Source: Gaiellaceae bacterium (lineage in GTDB: Bacteria; Actinomycetota; Thermoleophilia; Gaiellales; Gaiellaceae). Taken from it: a DNA stretch of 64,000 nt. This document shows, one piece after another, positions 18,347 through 27,243 of this stretch (the stretch's first letter is position 1; each line of letters opens with the position of its first letter). The position numbers and the translations under genes were made by a program. Location: NCBI GenBank assembly GCA_021323315.1, contig JAJTCQ010000006.1:1-64000 (forward strand), given 5' to 3'. The notes beneath the pieces are model-generated. The model did not search any database. It was not told the origin of the DNA and saw only the letters and a list, made by a program, of their open reading frames with translations.

Positions 18347-19767
18347 GCAGCACCCACGAGACCGACGTCGTGCGCGGCATCCGCTCCGACTACAAGTACG
18401 GCTTCTCGAACCCGGACGACGCGAAGGACTACTTCTTCAAGTCGGGGAGGGGCATCTCGCACGAGGTCGTCGAGGCGATCTCGGAGCACAAGGGAGAGCC
18501 CGAGTGGATGCGGCAGTTCCGGCACAAATCGCTCGACTACTTCCTCGCTCGTCCGATGCCGAGCTGGGGTGCCGACCTCTCGGGGATCGACTTCGAGAAC
18601 ATCTACTACTACATTCGGCCCACGGAGAAGCAGGCCGACTCCTGGGAGGACCTCCCCCCGGACATCAAGGACACGTGGGACAAGCTCGGGATTCCGGAGG
18701 CGGAGAAGAAGTACCTCGCGGGAGTCGGGGCGCAGTACGAGTCCGAGGTCGTGTACCACAAGCTCCAGGCCGATCTCGAGGCCAAGGGCGTGCTCTTCCT
18801 GGACATGGACTCGGGACTCCGCGAGCACGAGGACATCGTCAAGCAGTACATGGGCACGATCATTCCGCAGAACGACAACAAGTTCGCGGCGCTGAACTCC
18901 GCGGTCTGGTCGGGTGGGTCGTTCATCTACGTGCCGCCGGGAGTCCGGGTCGAGATGCCGCTCCAGGCCTACTTCCGCATCAACGCGGAGAACATGGGCC
19001 AGTTCGAGCGCACGCTGATCATCGTCGACGAGGACGCGTACGTGCACTACGTCGAGGGCTGCACGGCGCCGATCTACTCGTCGGACTCGCTTCACTCGGC
19101 GGTCGTCGAGATCGTCGTCAAGCCGCGCGGCCGGTGTCGGTACACGACCATCCAGAACTGGTCGAACAACGTCTACAACCTCGTCACGAAGCGCGCAGTC
19201 GCCTACGAGGACGCGACCATGGAGTGGGTCGACGGGAATCTCGGCTCGAAGGTCACGATGAAGTACCCGGCGATCTGGCTGATGGGCGAGCGCGCGCACG
19301 GCGAGGTGCTCTCGATCGCGTTCGGCGGGAAGGGGCAGCACCAGGACGCGGGCGGCAAGGTCGTCCACGTCGCCCCGCGCACGTCGTCCGTGATCACGTC
19401 GAAGTCGATCTCGAAGGACGGCGGCCGCGCGGGCTACCGCGGCCTCCTGCAGGTCGCGAAGGGCGCAGTCGGCTCGAAGTCGAAGGTCGTGTGCGACGCG
19501 CTGATCCTCGACGAGGAGTCGCGCTCGGACACGTACCCGTACATCCAGGTCGACGAGAGCGACGTCGAGCTCGGCCACGAGGCGACCGTGTCGAAGATCG
19601 GCGAGGAGCAGCTCTTCTACCTCATGAGCCGCGGGCTCTCGGAGGCCGAGGCATCGGCGATGATCGTCTCGGGCTTCGTCGAGCCGATCACGAAGGAGCT
19701 CCCGCTCGAGTACGCCGTCGAGATGAACCGCCTGATCCAGCTGCAGATGGAAGGGTCAGTGGGTTAG
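18343..19767 (+). CDS. sufB: Fe-S cluster scaffold SufB
   Basis: A 474-residue scaffold subunit on which Fe-S clusters are built from sulfur delivered by SufS/SufU. Recognised by [19 protein letters not shown] near the start, the long beta-helix middle ([19 protein letters not shown]) and the C-terminal [17 protein letters not shown] with [16 protein letters not shown] conserved Cys lies in VEGCTAPIY. No HINT/intein insertion is present, unlike some mycobacterial SufB. Start overlaps the sufC stop. In most operons sufD comes next; here four VOC genes intervene. Confidence 0.96.
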
Positions 19768-19775
19768 GAGCTCGG

Positions 19776-20159
19776 TTGGCGAGCCCGATCAGCAAGGTCG
19801 ACGTCGTCGGGATCCCGTCGACGGACGCAGAGCGCTCGCGCGTGTTCTATGTCGAGACGCTCGGGCTACGGCCTGACGAGAACGCCCGCTACGAGTTCTG
19901 GGTCGGTGACACCTGCTTCGCGATCTGGCAGCCGGCGCAGTTCGGCGTCGAGTACCAGCCGCAGGCGAACAGCATCGTCCTGCTCCAGGTCGACGACGTG
20001 CTCGCGGCGCGCGCCGAGCTCGAGGGGAAGGGCGTCCAGTTCGACGGCGAGACGTTCGATACCGGTGTCTGCCACATGGCCAACTTCACCGATCCGGACG
20101 GCAACCCGCTGACGCTGCACAGGCGATATGCGCCGTACGAGGATGAGGCGCGGGCGTGA
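19776..20159 (+). CDS. VOC-superfamily protein 1 of 4 in the suf operon
   Basis: A 127-residue single VOC (glyoxalase/dioxygenase-fold) unit. The fold shows as VDVVGIPSTDAERSRVFYVETLGLR, VLLQVDDVLAARAELEGKGV and NFTDPDGNPLTLHRRYAP. The usual metal ligands are missing: no His in strand 1, and LHRR where a ligand Glu normally ends the domain. A Cys (C99) in TGVCHMA recurs at the same place in all four copies. TTG start with GGAG 5 bases upstream. The stop overlaps copy 2. It may bind a small ligand or take part in sulfur or redox handling for SUF; that is inference. Confidence 0.85.
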   Translation: MASPISKVDVVGIPSTDAERSRVFYVETLGLRPDENARYEFWVGDTCFAIWQPAQFGVEYQPQANSIVLLQVDDVLAARAELEGKGVQFDGETFDTGVCHMANFTDPDGNPLTLHRRYAPYEDEARA

Positions 20160-20524
20160 TCGTCGAGAAGACGGACTTCGTCTCGGTGCCGGTCACCGAC
20201 CTCGAGCGCTCGACGGCGTGGTATCGCGAGACGCTCGGGCTCGAGCAGACGGGTGAGGGCGCCTGGCCGGAGTTCCAGCTCGGCGAGAACGCGTTCCTCT
20301 ATCTCATGGACCCCACCAACGTCGGCCAGGAGTTCCGCGGTCCTCACACTGCTCCGATCGCCCTGCGCGTCGCCGACGTCGAGAGAGCGCGTGCCGAACT
20401 CGCGGAGCGAGGGGTTGCATTCCATGGGGAAACCTTCGACACGGGTGTCTGCCAGATGGCCCACTTCACCGATCCGGACGGCAACGTCCTCATGCTTCAC
20501 CGCAGGTACGCATCCGATGATTGA
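20156..20524 (+). CDS. VOC-superfamily protein 2 of 4 in the suf operon
   Basis: 122 residues, the closest relative of copy 1. It reads TDFVSVPVTDLERSTAWYRETLGL, ALRVADVERARAELAERGVAF and TGVCQMAHFTDPDGNVLMLHRRYA. C99 sits at the shared Cys position. As in copy 1, the strand-1 metal His is absent (VSVPVTD). GTG start overlaps the previous stop (GTGA), and it overlaps copy 3 by 8 bases, so translation is tightly linked. No substrate can be named. Confidence 0.85.
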   Translation: MIVEKTDFVSVPVTDLERSTAWYRETLGLEQTGEGAWPEFQLGENAFLYLMDPTNVGQEFRGPHTAPIALRVADVERARAELAERGVAFHGETFDTGVCQMAHFTDPDGNVLMLHRRYASDD

Positions 20525-20906
20525 CGTCGAGCGCGTCGACTACATCCGCGTCCCCGTGTCGGACATCGACGCGGCGAACCATTTCTACGGCGAGCTCCTC
20601 GGCCTTCGGCGCAACCCGAACTCCCCCGGCGACGACTGGGTCGAGTACGAGGCCGGCAACGTCACCCTCGCGGTGATGACGCCACACACGCACGAGTACG
20701 AGTTCGAGCCGCTTCCACCGTCGACGATCGCGCTCCGCGTCGCCGATGTCGCGGCCGCGAAGGCCGCGCTCGAGGCCGCCGGTCTCGAGGTCGCGGACAT
20801 GTGGGACTCGGGCGCCTGCAACGGCGCAGGCGTGAGCGACCCCGCAGGCAACCGCATCCTCCTGCACCGCCGCTACGCGCCGTACCCGGACGGAACGACC
20901 CCGTGA
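20517..20906 (+). CDS. VOC-superfamily protein 3 of 4 in the suf operon
   Basis: 129 residues. VOC marks: VDYIRVPVSDIDAANHFYGELLGLR, ALRVADVAAAKAALEAAGLEV and SDPAGNRILLHRRYAP. The most diverged copy in the loop before the last strand (DSGACNGAGVSDPAGN), yet C101 is kept. ATG 20517 overlaps the end of copy 2 by 8 bases, and TGATG links it to copy 4. The strand-1 His is absent, as in its neighbours. Confidence 0.83.
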   Translation: MIDVERVDYIRVPVSDIDAANHFYGELLGLRRNPNSPGDDWVEYEAGNVTLAVMTPHTHEYEFEPLPPSTIALRVADVAAAKAALEAAGLEVADMWDSGACNGAGVSDPAGNRILLHRRYAPYPDGTTP

Positions 20907-21265
20907 TGAACGTCGAGCACGTCGACTTCGCGTCGTTCCTCACGCAAGACCTGACTCGAGCGAGGCACTTCTACGTGGACGTCCTCGGTCTCGAGATCGA
21001 GACCGAAGGCGAGTTCGACATGGAGCTTCGGTGCGGTCAGGTCACTCTCGACATCTTCGATCCTTCAAGCATCGGCCAGCCGTTCGCGCCGTCGCCAGCC
21101 GGACTGGCCCTACGCGTGGCCGACGTGGACGCGGCTCGAGACGAGCTCGAGGCGACGGGCGTGGAGTTCGACGGCGAGACGATCGTGACCAGCGTCTGCC
21201 GACAGGCGTGGTTCAAGGATCCCGACGGAAACGTGCTGATGCTCCACCGGCGGTTCGACGTATGA
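20906..21265 (+). CDS. VOC-superfamily protein 4 of 4 in the suf operon
   Basis: 119 residues. It reads VDFASFLTQDLTRARHFYVDVLGLEI, LALRVADVDAARDELEATGVEF and WFKDPDGNVLMLHRRF. The shared Cys is C98, in TSVCRQAW. It lacks the strand-1 metal His. ATG overlaps the copy 3 stop (TGATG) and its own stop overlaps sufD (ATGA), so the quartet is locked into the suf transcript. Confidence 0.83.
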   Translation: MNVEHVDFASFLTQDLTRARHFYVDVLGLEIETEGEFDMELRCGQVTLDIFDPSSIGQPFAPSPAGLALRVADVDAARDELEATGVEFDGETIVTSVCRQAWFKDPDGNVLMLHRRFDV

Positions 21266-22431
21266 CACGTACCGACATTCTCGATCGCTACAGGGCGCTC
21301 CCCCTTCCGACGACGAAGGACGAGCACTGGCGTTTCACCGACCTGAAGGACTTCGACCCGGAGGCGTGGTCTGCGAACGGCGCGGCGGAGATCGCGGCGC
21401 CGCCGACGATGCTCGAGCTCGACGCGGCCGGTGTCGTGCACGTCGGCGAGAACGGCATCGAGATCGTCTCGGCTCCCGAGGGGGTCCGCTTCGAGAGGCT
21501 TCCCGAGGATCACGAGCTTCTGTATTCGCTGGTGGGCTGGGACGAGAAGTTCGCGGCGCACAACGCCGCCATGTGGACACACGGCTTGCTCGTGCACGTG
21601 CCGCAGGGAGTCGTCGTCGAGAAGCCCCTGTACGTGCGGATCGGGAACTCGGTCTCGGGCGGATCGCTCTTCTGGCGGCTGCTCGTGGTTGCCGAGCCGC
21701 AGAGCCGTTTCACGCTGATCGAGGAGTACGCGTCCGCTTCGCCCGACCTCGAGGCGTACTCGAACGCCGCGGTCGAGATCGTCGTGCAGCAGGCGGCGAA
21801 GGTCGAGTACGTCTCCGTGCAGAACCTCTCGCGCAGCACGTGGCACTTCGCCTCGCATCACGCGAGTGTCGATCGCGACGCCGAGCTCGACTGGGTCGCG
21901 GGCGGCTTCGGCTCGGGGAAGGGGAAGGTCCGCATCCAGAACGACCTCATCGGCCAGGGAGCGACCTCGCGCGTGACCGGCGCGTACTTCGCGGACGGGA
22001 CGCAGCACCTCGACTACGACACGTTCCAGGAGCACATGGCGCCGTCGACGACGTCGGACTTCGCGTTCAAGGGCGCTCTTCGCGACACTGCGCGTGCCGT
22101 CTGGCGCGGGATGATCCGTGTCGAGGAGGGCGCGCAGAAGACGAACGCGTACCAGGAGAACCGCAACCTCCTCCTCTCGAAGTCGGCGCACGCGGACTCC
22201 ATCCCGGGGCTCGAGATCATGGCCAACGACGTCCGCTGCACGCACGGAGCGACTCTCGGCCAGGTCGACCGTGATCAGCTCTTCTATCTGATGACGCGCG
22301 GCCTCACGCGCGCCGAGGCCGAGCGGCTGATCGTGCGCGGCTTCTTCCAGGACGTGCTCGACCGTGTCGAGCTCGAGCCGGTGCGCGAGGCACTCGCAGC
22401 GGCGCTCGAAGCACGCATCCCGCAGGCTTAG
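21262..22431 (+). CDS. sufD: Fe-S assembly protein SufD
   Basis: A 389-residue partner of SufB in the SufBC2D scaffold. It begins [30 protein letters not shown], typical of SufD; the beta-helix contains [20 protein letters not shown], and the C-terminus carries the family motif [26 protein letters not shown] with the conserved His. SufD supports iron entry and complex stability. ATG start overlaps the stop of the fourth VOC gene. Confidence 0.95.
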   Translation: MTRTDILDRYRALPLPTTKDEHWRFTDLKDFDPEAWSANGAAEIAAPPTMLELDAAGVVHVGENGIEIVSAPEGVRFERLPEDHELLYSLVGWDEKFAAHNAAMWTHGLLVHVPQGVVVEKPLYVRIGNSVSGGSLFWRLLVVAEPQSRFTLIEEYASASPDLEAYSNAAVEIVVQQAAKVEYVSVQNLSRSTWHFASHHASVDRDAELDWVAGGFGSGKGKVRIQNDLIGQGATSRVTGAYFADGTQHLDYDTFQEHMAPSTTSDFAFKGALRDTARAVWRGMIRVEEGAQKTNAYQENRNLLLSKSAHADSIPGLEIMANDVRCTHGATLGQVDRDQLFYLMTRGLTRAEAERLIVRGFFQDVLDRVELEPVREALAAALEARIPQA

Positions 22432-22454
22432 CGCGGATCGGGCATCATCGACCG

Positions 22455-23093
22455 ATGTCGCACCTCGACGTGCCACGCCTGCGCGGCGTCTTCCACCAGT
22501 ATGCGTTCGTCGCGTCCGTCGTGGCGGGAACGCTGCTCGTCGTTCTCGCCGACGGGTACCTCGAGCGCTTCGCGGTGTGGGTGTACGCCGTCGCTCTCGC
22601 AGCCATGTTCGGCGCCAGCGCCCTCTACCACCGCTTTCCGTGGCGCAGCTCGACGGCCCGACTGCGCGCTCGACGGCTCGACCACGCGATGATCTTCGTC
22701 TTCATCGCCGGCTCGTACACGGCCTTCGCGCTCGTGGCGTTCACCGGGACGGCGCGAATCGTGGGCCTGGCCACCGTCTGGGCGGGCGCGGCCTTCGGCA
22801 TCTTCCTCAATCTCGTCTGGATCGAAGCGCCGCGCTGGCTTACGGCGACGGCGTACCTCGGAGTCGGGTGGGTCGGCCTCATCCTGATCCCACAGCTCTT
22901 TCCCGCCCTCGGAGTCGCGGCGGCGCTGCTGGTCATCGTCGGCGGCGCTCTGTACAGCGTGGGTGCCGTGACCTACGCGAGCGCCTGGCCGAACCCGTTC
23001 CCGGCGACGTTCGGATTCCACGAGATCTTTCACGTGCTCGTCATCGCGGCTGCGGTGACCCAGTTCGTCGCGCTCTCGCTCGTCGTCCTCTGA
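22455..23093 (+). CDS. Hemolysin III/PAQR-family membrane protein
   Basis: A 212-residue integral membrane protein with seven hydrophobic helices. The PAQR/HlyIII metal-binding pattern is present: SALYHRFPW after helix 2, the Asp in RRLDHAMIF, and the C-terminal [10 protein letters not shown] with two His. Bacterial members are named for a weak haemolytic activity; their real role (lipid hydrolysis or membrane stress) is unsettled. It starts 23 bp after sufD on the same strand and may ride on the suf transcript without a direct Fe-S role. Confidence 0.87.
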   Translation: MSHLDVPRLRGVFHQYAFVASVVAGTLLVVLADGYLERFAVWVYAVALAAMFGASALYHRFPWRSSTARLRARRLDHAMIFVFIAGSYTAFALVAFTGTARIVGLATVWAGAAFGIFLNLVWIEAPRWLTATAYLGVGWVGLILIPQLFPALGVAAALLVIVGGALYSVGAVTYASAWPNPFPATFGFHEIFHVLVIAAAVTQFVALSLVVL

Positions 23094-23116
23094 CCCCGAC
23101 TGGGTACCCTCGCCCC

Positions 23117-23515
23117 ATGGAATCGAAGACAGAGCTGACCGAGCAGCAGTGGCGTGAGCGCCTCACGCCCGAGCAGTACGAAATCCTTCGCAACAAGGGG
23201 ACGGAGCGCGCCTTCACCGGCGCCTACTGGGATGAGCACGCAGATGGCGTGTATCGCTGCGCCGGCTGCGGCGCGGAGCTCTTCCGCTCCGACACGAAGT
23301 TCGAGTCGGGCAGCGGCTGGCCGAGCTTCTACGAGCCGACGTCGGCCGACGGCGTCGTCACCGAGACGGACATGAGCTACGGCATGGTGCGCACGGAGGT
23401 GACGTGCGCCAGGTGTGGCGGCCATCTCGGCCACGTCTTCGAGGACGGGCCCGAGCCGACGGGCCTCCGCTACTGCATCAACTCGTGCGCGCTCGACCTC
23501 GAGCGCGTGTCCTGA
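23117..23515 (+). CDS. msrB: Peptide methionine-R-sulfoxide reductase MsrB
   Basis: 132 residues, the normal size for a stand-alone MsrB. It repairs methionine-R-sulfoxide in oxidised proteins. The structural zinc is held by CAGC and CARC pairs. The core motifs are [17 protein letters not shown] and the catalytic RYCINS. An extra Cys follows in the active-site segment ([12 protein letters not shown]), where most relatives have Ala or Gly. No obvious Shine-Dalgarno. Placement among Fe-S genes fits a common response to oxidative damage. Confidence 0.94.
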   Translation: MESKTELTEQQWRERLTPEQYEILRNKGTERAFTGAYWDEHADGVYRCAGCGAELFRSDTKFESGSGWPSFYEPTSADGVVTETDMSYGMVRTEVTCARCGGHLGHVFEDGPEPTGLRYCINSCALDLERVS

Positions 23516-23618
23516 GGCTCGGCTGTCAGATGCACGGCCCGCGGCCGCGTGAGCGGACGCCTTCAGGGATCCTCGCGAGCGAGAGCCCCCGAGCAGCGGG
23601 ATCTCGCTCTGCGGAGCA

Positions 23619-24233
23619 ATGATGGAAGAGCTCGGACTCTTTCCGCTCGGCGTCGTCCTGCTTCCGACCGAGCAGCTCCCGCTGCACATCTTCGAGGAGC
23701 GCTACAAGGAGCTCATCGACGAGTGCCTCGAGCAGAACGTCGAGTTCGGGCTCGTGTACGCCGACGACGACGGCCTCCGCGATCTCGGAACGCGCGCGCG
23801 TGTCGTCGAGGTGCTCACGAGGTTTGAGGACGGGCGGCTGAACATCCTCGTCGAGGGAAGCGAGCGCTTCCGGCTGACGGAGCTCACCGACGGCCGGGCG
23901 TTCAACACCGGCCTCGTTGCGCCGATCGAGGACGTCGAGGACCCTGCCGAGCGCCCGGCAGTGGACGAGGCGGTGCGTCTGTTCGACGCGCTCCGCGACT
24001 TGACGGAGAGCGAGGTCGATACGCCCGACAGCGCCTCGCCGCAACTGTCGTTCGAGCTGGCTGCGAAGGTGGAGCTCCCGGCGGACGAAAAGCTCGCGCT
24101 CCTCGCGGAGACGTCGGAGCGACTGCGCATGGAGCTCGTGCAGGAACTGCTCTCGAACGCTCTCCTGACCGCGCAGCGCGTGCGCCGTGCCGCAGAGCGC
24201 GCGTCGACGAACGGCAAAGTCGACCTGGGGTAG
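23619..24233 (+). CDS. Stand-alone Lon substrate-binding-domain protein
   Basis: 204 residues matching the Lon protease N-terminal (LonSB/PUA-like) domain alone: GLFPLGVVLLPTEQLPLHIFEERYKELI, then the beta core and the C-terminal helical bundle (LALLAETSERLRMELVQELL). There is no ATPase or protease domain. Such proteins are widespread in actinobacteria and may act as adaptors or RNA/protein binders; function unproven. Two ATGs are tandem. The second (23622) is better spaced from GGAG at 23613. The upstream gap contains a GAGCGAGA/TCTCGCTC hairpin. Confidence 0.85.
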   Translation: MMEELGLFPLGVVLLPTEQLPLHIFEERYKELIDECLEQNVEFGLVYADDDGLRDLGTRARVVEVLTRFEDGRLNILVEGSERFRLTELTDGRAFNTGLVAPIEDVEDPAERPAVDEAVRLFDALRDLTESEVDTPDSASPQLSFELAAKVELPADEKLALLAETSERLRMELVQELLSNALLTAQRVRRAAERASTNGKVDLG

Positions 24234-24250
24234 GGCGGTACGATCCTTCC

Positions 24251-25495
24251 GTGGCCGTAACTCCCGAGACGAAGCTCGACGCCCATCGCCTGCGCGCGGA
24301 TTTCGCGGTTTTCGACGAGCTCGTGAACGGCCGTGCGGTGGCCTTCCTCGACTCCGCCGCGTCGGCGCAGAAGCCGCGGCAGGTGCTGGACACGATGCGC
24401 GACTTCTACGAGCACTCGTACGCCAACGTCCATCGCGGTGTGTACCGGCTCGCGGAGCGAGCGACTACCGGCTACGAGACCGCGCGCGGGAAGGTCGCCG
24501 GCTTCGTGAACGCGCGGTCCGAGCGCGAGGTGATCTTCACGCGGAGCGCGACCGAAGCGCTGAACCTCGTCGCGTACGCGTGGGGCCTCGACAACCTCGG
24601 TCCCGGCGACCTCGTCGTCGTCACCGACCTCGAGCACCACTCCAGCTTCGTCCCGTGGCAGTACGTCGCGGGTCGTACGGGCGCGGGCTTCAAGGCGATT
24701 CCGATCGACGAGTCGGGCGAGCTACAGCTCGACGCGCTCGACGAGATCGAGCGCCAGGGAACGGTGAAGGTCGTTGCGTCCAACCTCGTCTCGAACACGC
24801 TCGGGACGGTGAACCCCGTGCGCGAGCTCGCCACGTGGGCGCACGAGCGGGGCGCGATCATGGTCGTCGACGCCGCGCAGGCCGCGCCGCATCGGCCGAT
24901 CGACGTCCAGACCCTCGACTGTGAGTTCCTCGCCATCTCGTCCCACAAGATGTGCGGCCCGAGCGGCGTCGGCGCGCTCTGGGGGCGGAAGGAGCTGCTG
25001 GAGTCGATGGCTCCGTTCAACCTGGGCGGCGAGATGATCCGCTCGGTCTCGACGGAGCGGACGACCTGGAACGAGCTTCCGTACAAATTCGAGGCCGGCA
25101 CGCCGGCGATCGCCGAGGCGGTCGGGTTCGGCGCCGCGGTCGACTACGTGCTCGAAGCGGGTCTCGAAGCGATCGCGCAGCACGAGCACGACCTGGTCGA
25201 GTACACGCTGGGCAAGCTCGGTGAGCTTCCGTGGGTGACGACGTACGGGCCGCCGCCGGACCGTCGCGCGGGAATCGTCTCGCTGAACGTCGACGGTGTC
25301 CATCCGCACGACGTCGCGCAGGTGCTCGACTGGGAGGGCGTGGCGGTTCGCGCCGGCCATCACTGCACGCAGCCGCTCATGACGAAGCTCGGCGTCGCGG
25401 CGACAGTGCGTGCGAGCTTCTACGTCTACTCCATCCAGGAAGAGATCGACCGCCTCGTCGACGGTCTCCACAAGGCGAAGAGCTCACTCGGCTGA
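24251..25495 (+). CDS. sufS: Cysteine desulfurase SufS
   Basis: A 414-residue PLP enzyme that takes sulfur from cysteine and passes it as persulfide to SufU. It begins with the SufS hallmark FLDSAASAQKPRQVLD; PLP is bound by K233 in SSHKMCGPSG, and the catalytic Cys is C372 in AGHHCTQP. A second Cys sits beside the Lys motif. GTG start 17 bp after the Lon-domain gene. It shares TGATG with sufU, the usual coupled pair in Gram-positives. Confidence 0.95.
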   Translation: MAVTPETKLDAHRLRADFAVFDELVNGRAVAFLDSAASAQKPRQVLDTMRDFYEHSYANVHRGVYRLAERATTGYETARGKVAGFVNARSEREVIFTRSATEALNLVAYAWGLDNLGPGDLVVVTDLEHHSSFVPWQYVAGRTGAGFKAIPIDESGELQLDALDEIERQGTVKVVASNLVSNTLGTVNPVRELATWAHERGAIMVVDAAQAAPHRPIDVQTLDCEFLAISSHKMCGPSGVGALWGRKELLESMAPFNLGGEMIRSVSTERTTWNELPYKFEAGTPAIAEAVGFGAAVDYVLEAGLEAIAQHEHDLVEYTLGKLGELPWVTTYGPPPDRRAGIVSLNVDGVHPHDVAQVLDWEGVAVRAGHHCTQPLMTKLGVAATVRASFYVYSIQEEIDRLVDGLHKAKSSLG

Positions 25496-25929
25496 TGAGC
25501 GAGTTCGACCAGCTGTACCGGGAGCTCATCCTGGACCACTACAAGAACCCGCGGAATCACGGGCTCCTCGAGCCGTCCGACGCGCTCGCAGAGGGTCAGA
25601 ACCCCCTGTGCGGGGACGAGATCACCGTCTCCGTCCGTCTCGGTGAGGGCGACGTGATCGAGGAGGTCGGCTTCGACGGCCGCGGGTGCGCCATCAGCCA
25701 GGCGGCCATGTCGATGCTCGGCGATCTCGTCAAGGGCAAGTCGGCCGACGAGGTCGCGGTCATGCCGAAGGAGGAGCTCCTCGACGAGCTCGGCATCCCG
25801 CTCACGCCGGTACGCCTGAAGTGCGCGATCCTCGGACTGGGCGTCCTCAAGCTCGCGCTGCACAAGTCGCGCGGCACGCCGCTCCCCGAGGAGTGGGGAA
25901 CATCGAGTCGCGATCTCGTGTTGGAGTGA
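25495..25929 (+). CDS. sufU: Sulfur-transfer protein SufU
   Basis: 144 residues of the zinc-dependent SufU type. The zinc ligands are visible: C39 and D41 in NPLCGD, C65 in GRGCAIS and C110 in LKCAILG. It accepts the persulfide from SufS by zinc-ligand exchange and feeds SufBCD; it is not an IscU scaffold. The start overlaps the sufS stop and the stop overlaps the Rieske gene (GTGA). Confidence 0.94.
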   Translation: MSEFDQLYRELILDHYKNPRNHGLLEPSDALAEGQNPLCGDEITVSVRLGEGDVIEEVGFDGRGCAISQAAMSMLGDLVKGKSADEVAVMPKEELLDELGIPLTPVRLKCAILGLGVLKLALHKSRGTPLPEEWGTSSRDLVLE

Positions 25930-26246
25930 GTGAGGTCGAGGTAGGGCCGCTCGAGGAGCTGCCGCCCGGCGCGATGAAGCTCGTCGAGGCGGGTCTGGTC
26001 ACCATCGGCGTCTACAACTGCGGAGGACGGCTGCTCGCGATCGAGGATCGCTGCTCCCACGATGACGGGCCGCTCTGCGAAGGGGATTGGGATGCGGAGG
26101 CGTGCATGGTCGTGTGTCCCCGGCATGGCTCGCGCTTCGATCTCGAAAGCGGGATACCGATGTCGCTTCCGGCCTTCCAGGCCGTTCCGACCTATCCCGT
26201 CTCCATACGAGAGGACGGGCTCGTCGTAGTGGAGGTGCCGGACTGA
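25926..26246 (+). CDS. Rieske-type [2Fe-2S] ferredoxin
   Basis: A 106-residue soluble Rieske protein with a complete cluster site: C43-x-H45 (RCSHDDGPL) and C64-x2-H67 (CPRHGSRFDL). No membrane anchor, so it is a cytosolic electron carrier of the dioxygenase-ferredoxin/NirD type. Many actinobacterial suf operons end with such a gene, probably as an electron donor or a client. GTG overlaps the sufU stop. The alternative, a nitrite reductase small subunit, has no support nearby. Confidence 0.92.
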   Translation: MSEVEVGPLEELPPGAMKLVEAGLVTIGVYNCGGRLLAIEDRCSHDDGPLCEGDWDAEACMVVCPRHGSRFDLESGIPMSLPAFQAVPTYPVSIREDGLVVVEVPD

Positions 26247-26842
26247 TGCTGGACGACCGTGTACTGCGTGTGCTCGCCCGCCTCGAGGCCGAAGACGCCG
26301 CAGAGCGGGAAGCCGGTCTTCCCGCCGGCCAGCGCGCCCGTCAGGTCGAGCCGACCACCGGCCGGTTCCTGTTCGCGCTCGCCGCAGCACAGGCGGGCAT
26401 CGAGGTGCTGGAGATCGGCGGCTCGCGTGGCTACTCGACGATCTGGCTCGCCGCCGGCGCGCGTGTGCTCGGCGGCCGGGTCGTCTCGCTGGAGCTCGAT
26501 CCCGCGAAGTGCGCCGCCTGGCGCACGAACGTCGCGGACGCCGGCCTCGAGGAGTGGACCGACCTCGTCGAGGGCGACGCCCACGCGACGCTCGCCGCGA
26601 CCGAGGACGTCTTCGACCTCGTCTTTCTCGATGCCGAGAAGGACGACTACGAGGCGCTGTTCACGCTAGCGCGCCCACTCCTCGAGCCCGGCGGCCTCGT
26701 CGTGGCGGACAACGTCCTGTCCCACGCCGAGGCGCTGGGCGCGTACTCGGCTGCCCGTCAGGCCGATTCCGCGCTCTCCAGCGTCACCGTGCCGCTCGAT
26801 CGCGGTCTCGAGCTGACGGTCGTCCTCGGCCCAGGACCGTGA
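26246..26842 (+). CDS. SAM-dependent O-methyltransferase (class I)
   Basis: 198 residues of the catechol-O-methyltransferase-like family. The SAM site reads VLEIGGSRGYSTIWLA, followed by GGRVVSLELDPAKC and DLVFLDAEKDDYEALF, where the Asp residues bind metal and SAM; GGLVVADNVL follows. Substrate unknown. The ATG overlaps the Rieske stop (TGATG), so it is the last gene of the suf run. A gene-poor, structured stretch follows. Confidence 0.87.
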   Translation: MLDDRVLRVLARLEAEDAAEREAGLPAGQRARQVEPTTGRFLFALAAAQAGIEVLEIGGSRGYSTIWLAAGARVLGGRVVSLELDPAKCAAWRTNVADAGLEEWTDLVEGDAHATLAATEDVFDLVFLDAEKDDYEALFTLARPLLEPGGLVVADNVLSHAEALGAYSAARQADSALSSVTVPLDRGLELTVVLGPGP

Positions 26843-26993
26843 ATTCAGCTCCCTCCATCCGCTCGGAGCGCGTATGCTGGCGCTACCGCGGAAAGGAGGT
26901 GGTCCGGCTTGAGCGATGACAGTACGGGCAGTGGAGGTACCAGCGGGTAGAGGCGTGCCCCCGGGACCACCGGGAACCGCCTAGCCAGCGTAG

Positions 26994-27049
26994 GGGGCTC
27001 GCGATTCGCGCTGTGCGTGCCGGGGCTCGCGATTCGCGCTGTGCGTGCC
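26994..27049 (+). repeat. Two perfect 28-bp tandem repeats
   Basis: GGGGCTCGCGATTCGCGCTG plus GTGCGTGCC-type ending (28 bp in all), present twice head to tail at 26994-27021 and 27022-27049 without a mismatch. A third, partial match (GGCTCGCG) begins at 27054. Each unit holds the self-complementary GCGATTCGC, so every copy can form its own small hairpin. Confidence 0.85.
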
Positions 27050-27101
27050 ACAAGGCTCGCGCCGGAAGCGCCTCTACTAATCCAACGCTGGTATCCGTTT
27101 C

Positions 27102-27127
27102 GAGGGGCCGCGGTGACGCGGCCCCTC
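27102..27127 (+). terminator. Strong hairpin terminator
   Basis: A perfect 11-bp stem (GAGGGGCCGCG/CGCGGCCCCTC) with a GTGA loop, followed by the T-rich GGCGTCTTCTG. It is the best terminator in this part of the window and would end transcription from the suf side or from the putative small transcript. Confidence 0.75.
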
Positions 27128-27145
27128 GGCGTCTTCTGCCCCGCA

Positions 27146-27178
27146 GACCGAAATCCGGCTCACGCCGGAGTTCCGGTC
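27146..27178. terminator. Inverted repeat, possible terminator of the opposite strand
   Basis: GACCGAAATCCGGC and GCCGGAGTTCCGGTC pair with a small internal mismatch around TCAC. It lies about 65 bp past the stop of the minus-strand FMN reductase gene and could end that transcript. No U-run. Confidence 0.4.
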
Positions 27179-27243
27179 GCGACAACCCCTGAAGCCGTCC
27201 GCTTCGCGGCCGGGCCGCTGCGACCAGTCGACCGTGCTGTCGT

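Larger units (their letters stand above)
26872..27140 (+). ncRNA. Possible small transcript with tiny ORF, tandem repeat and terminator
   Basis: The 401 bases from 26843 to 27243 carry no normal gene. A near-consensus TATGCT lies at 26873. A full-strength Shine-Dalgarno AAAGGAGGT (26892-26900) stands 8 bases before TTG at 26909, which opens only a 13-residue frame (product MSDDSTGSGGTSG). After it AGGCG and CGCCT can close a C/G-rich hairpin, then come two 28-bp repeats and a strong terminator at 27102. This looks like a self-contained short transcript, either a regulatory RNA or a leader-peptide gene. No known RNA family recognised. Confidence 0.35.
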
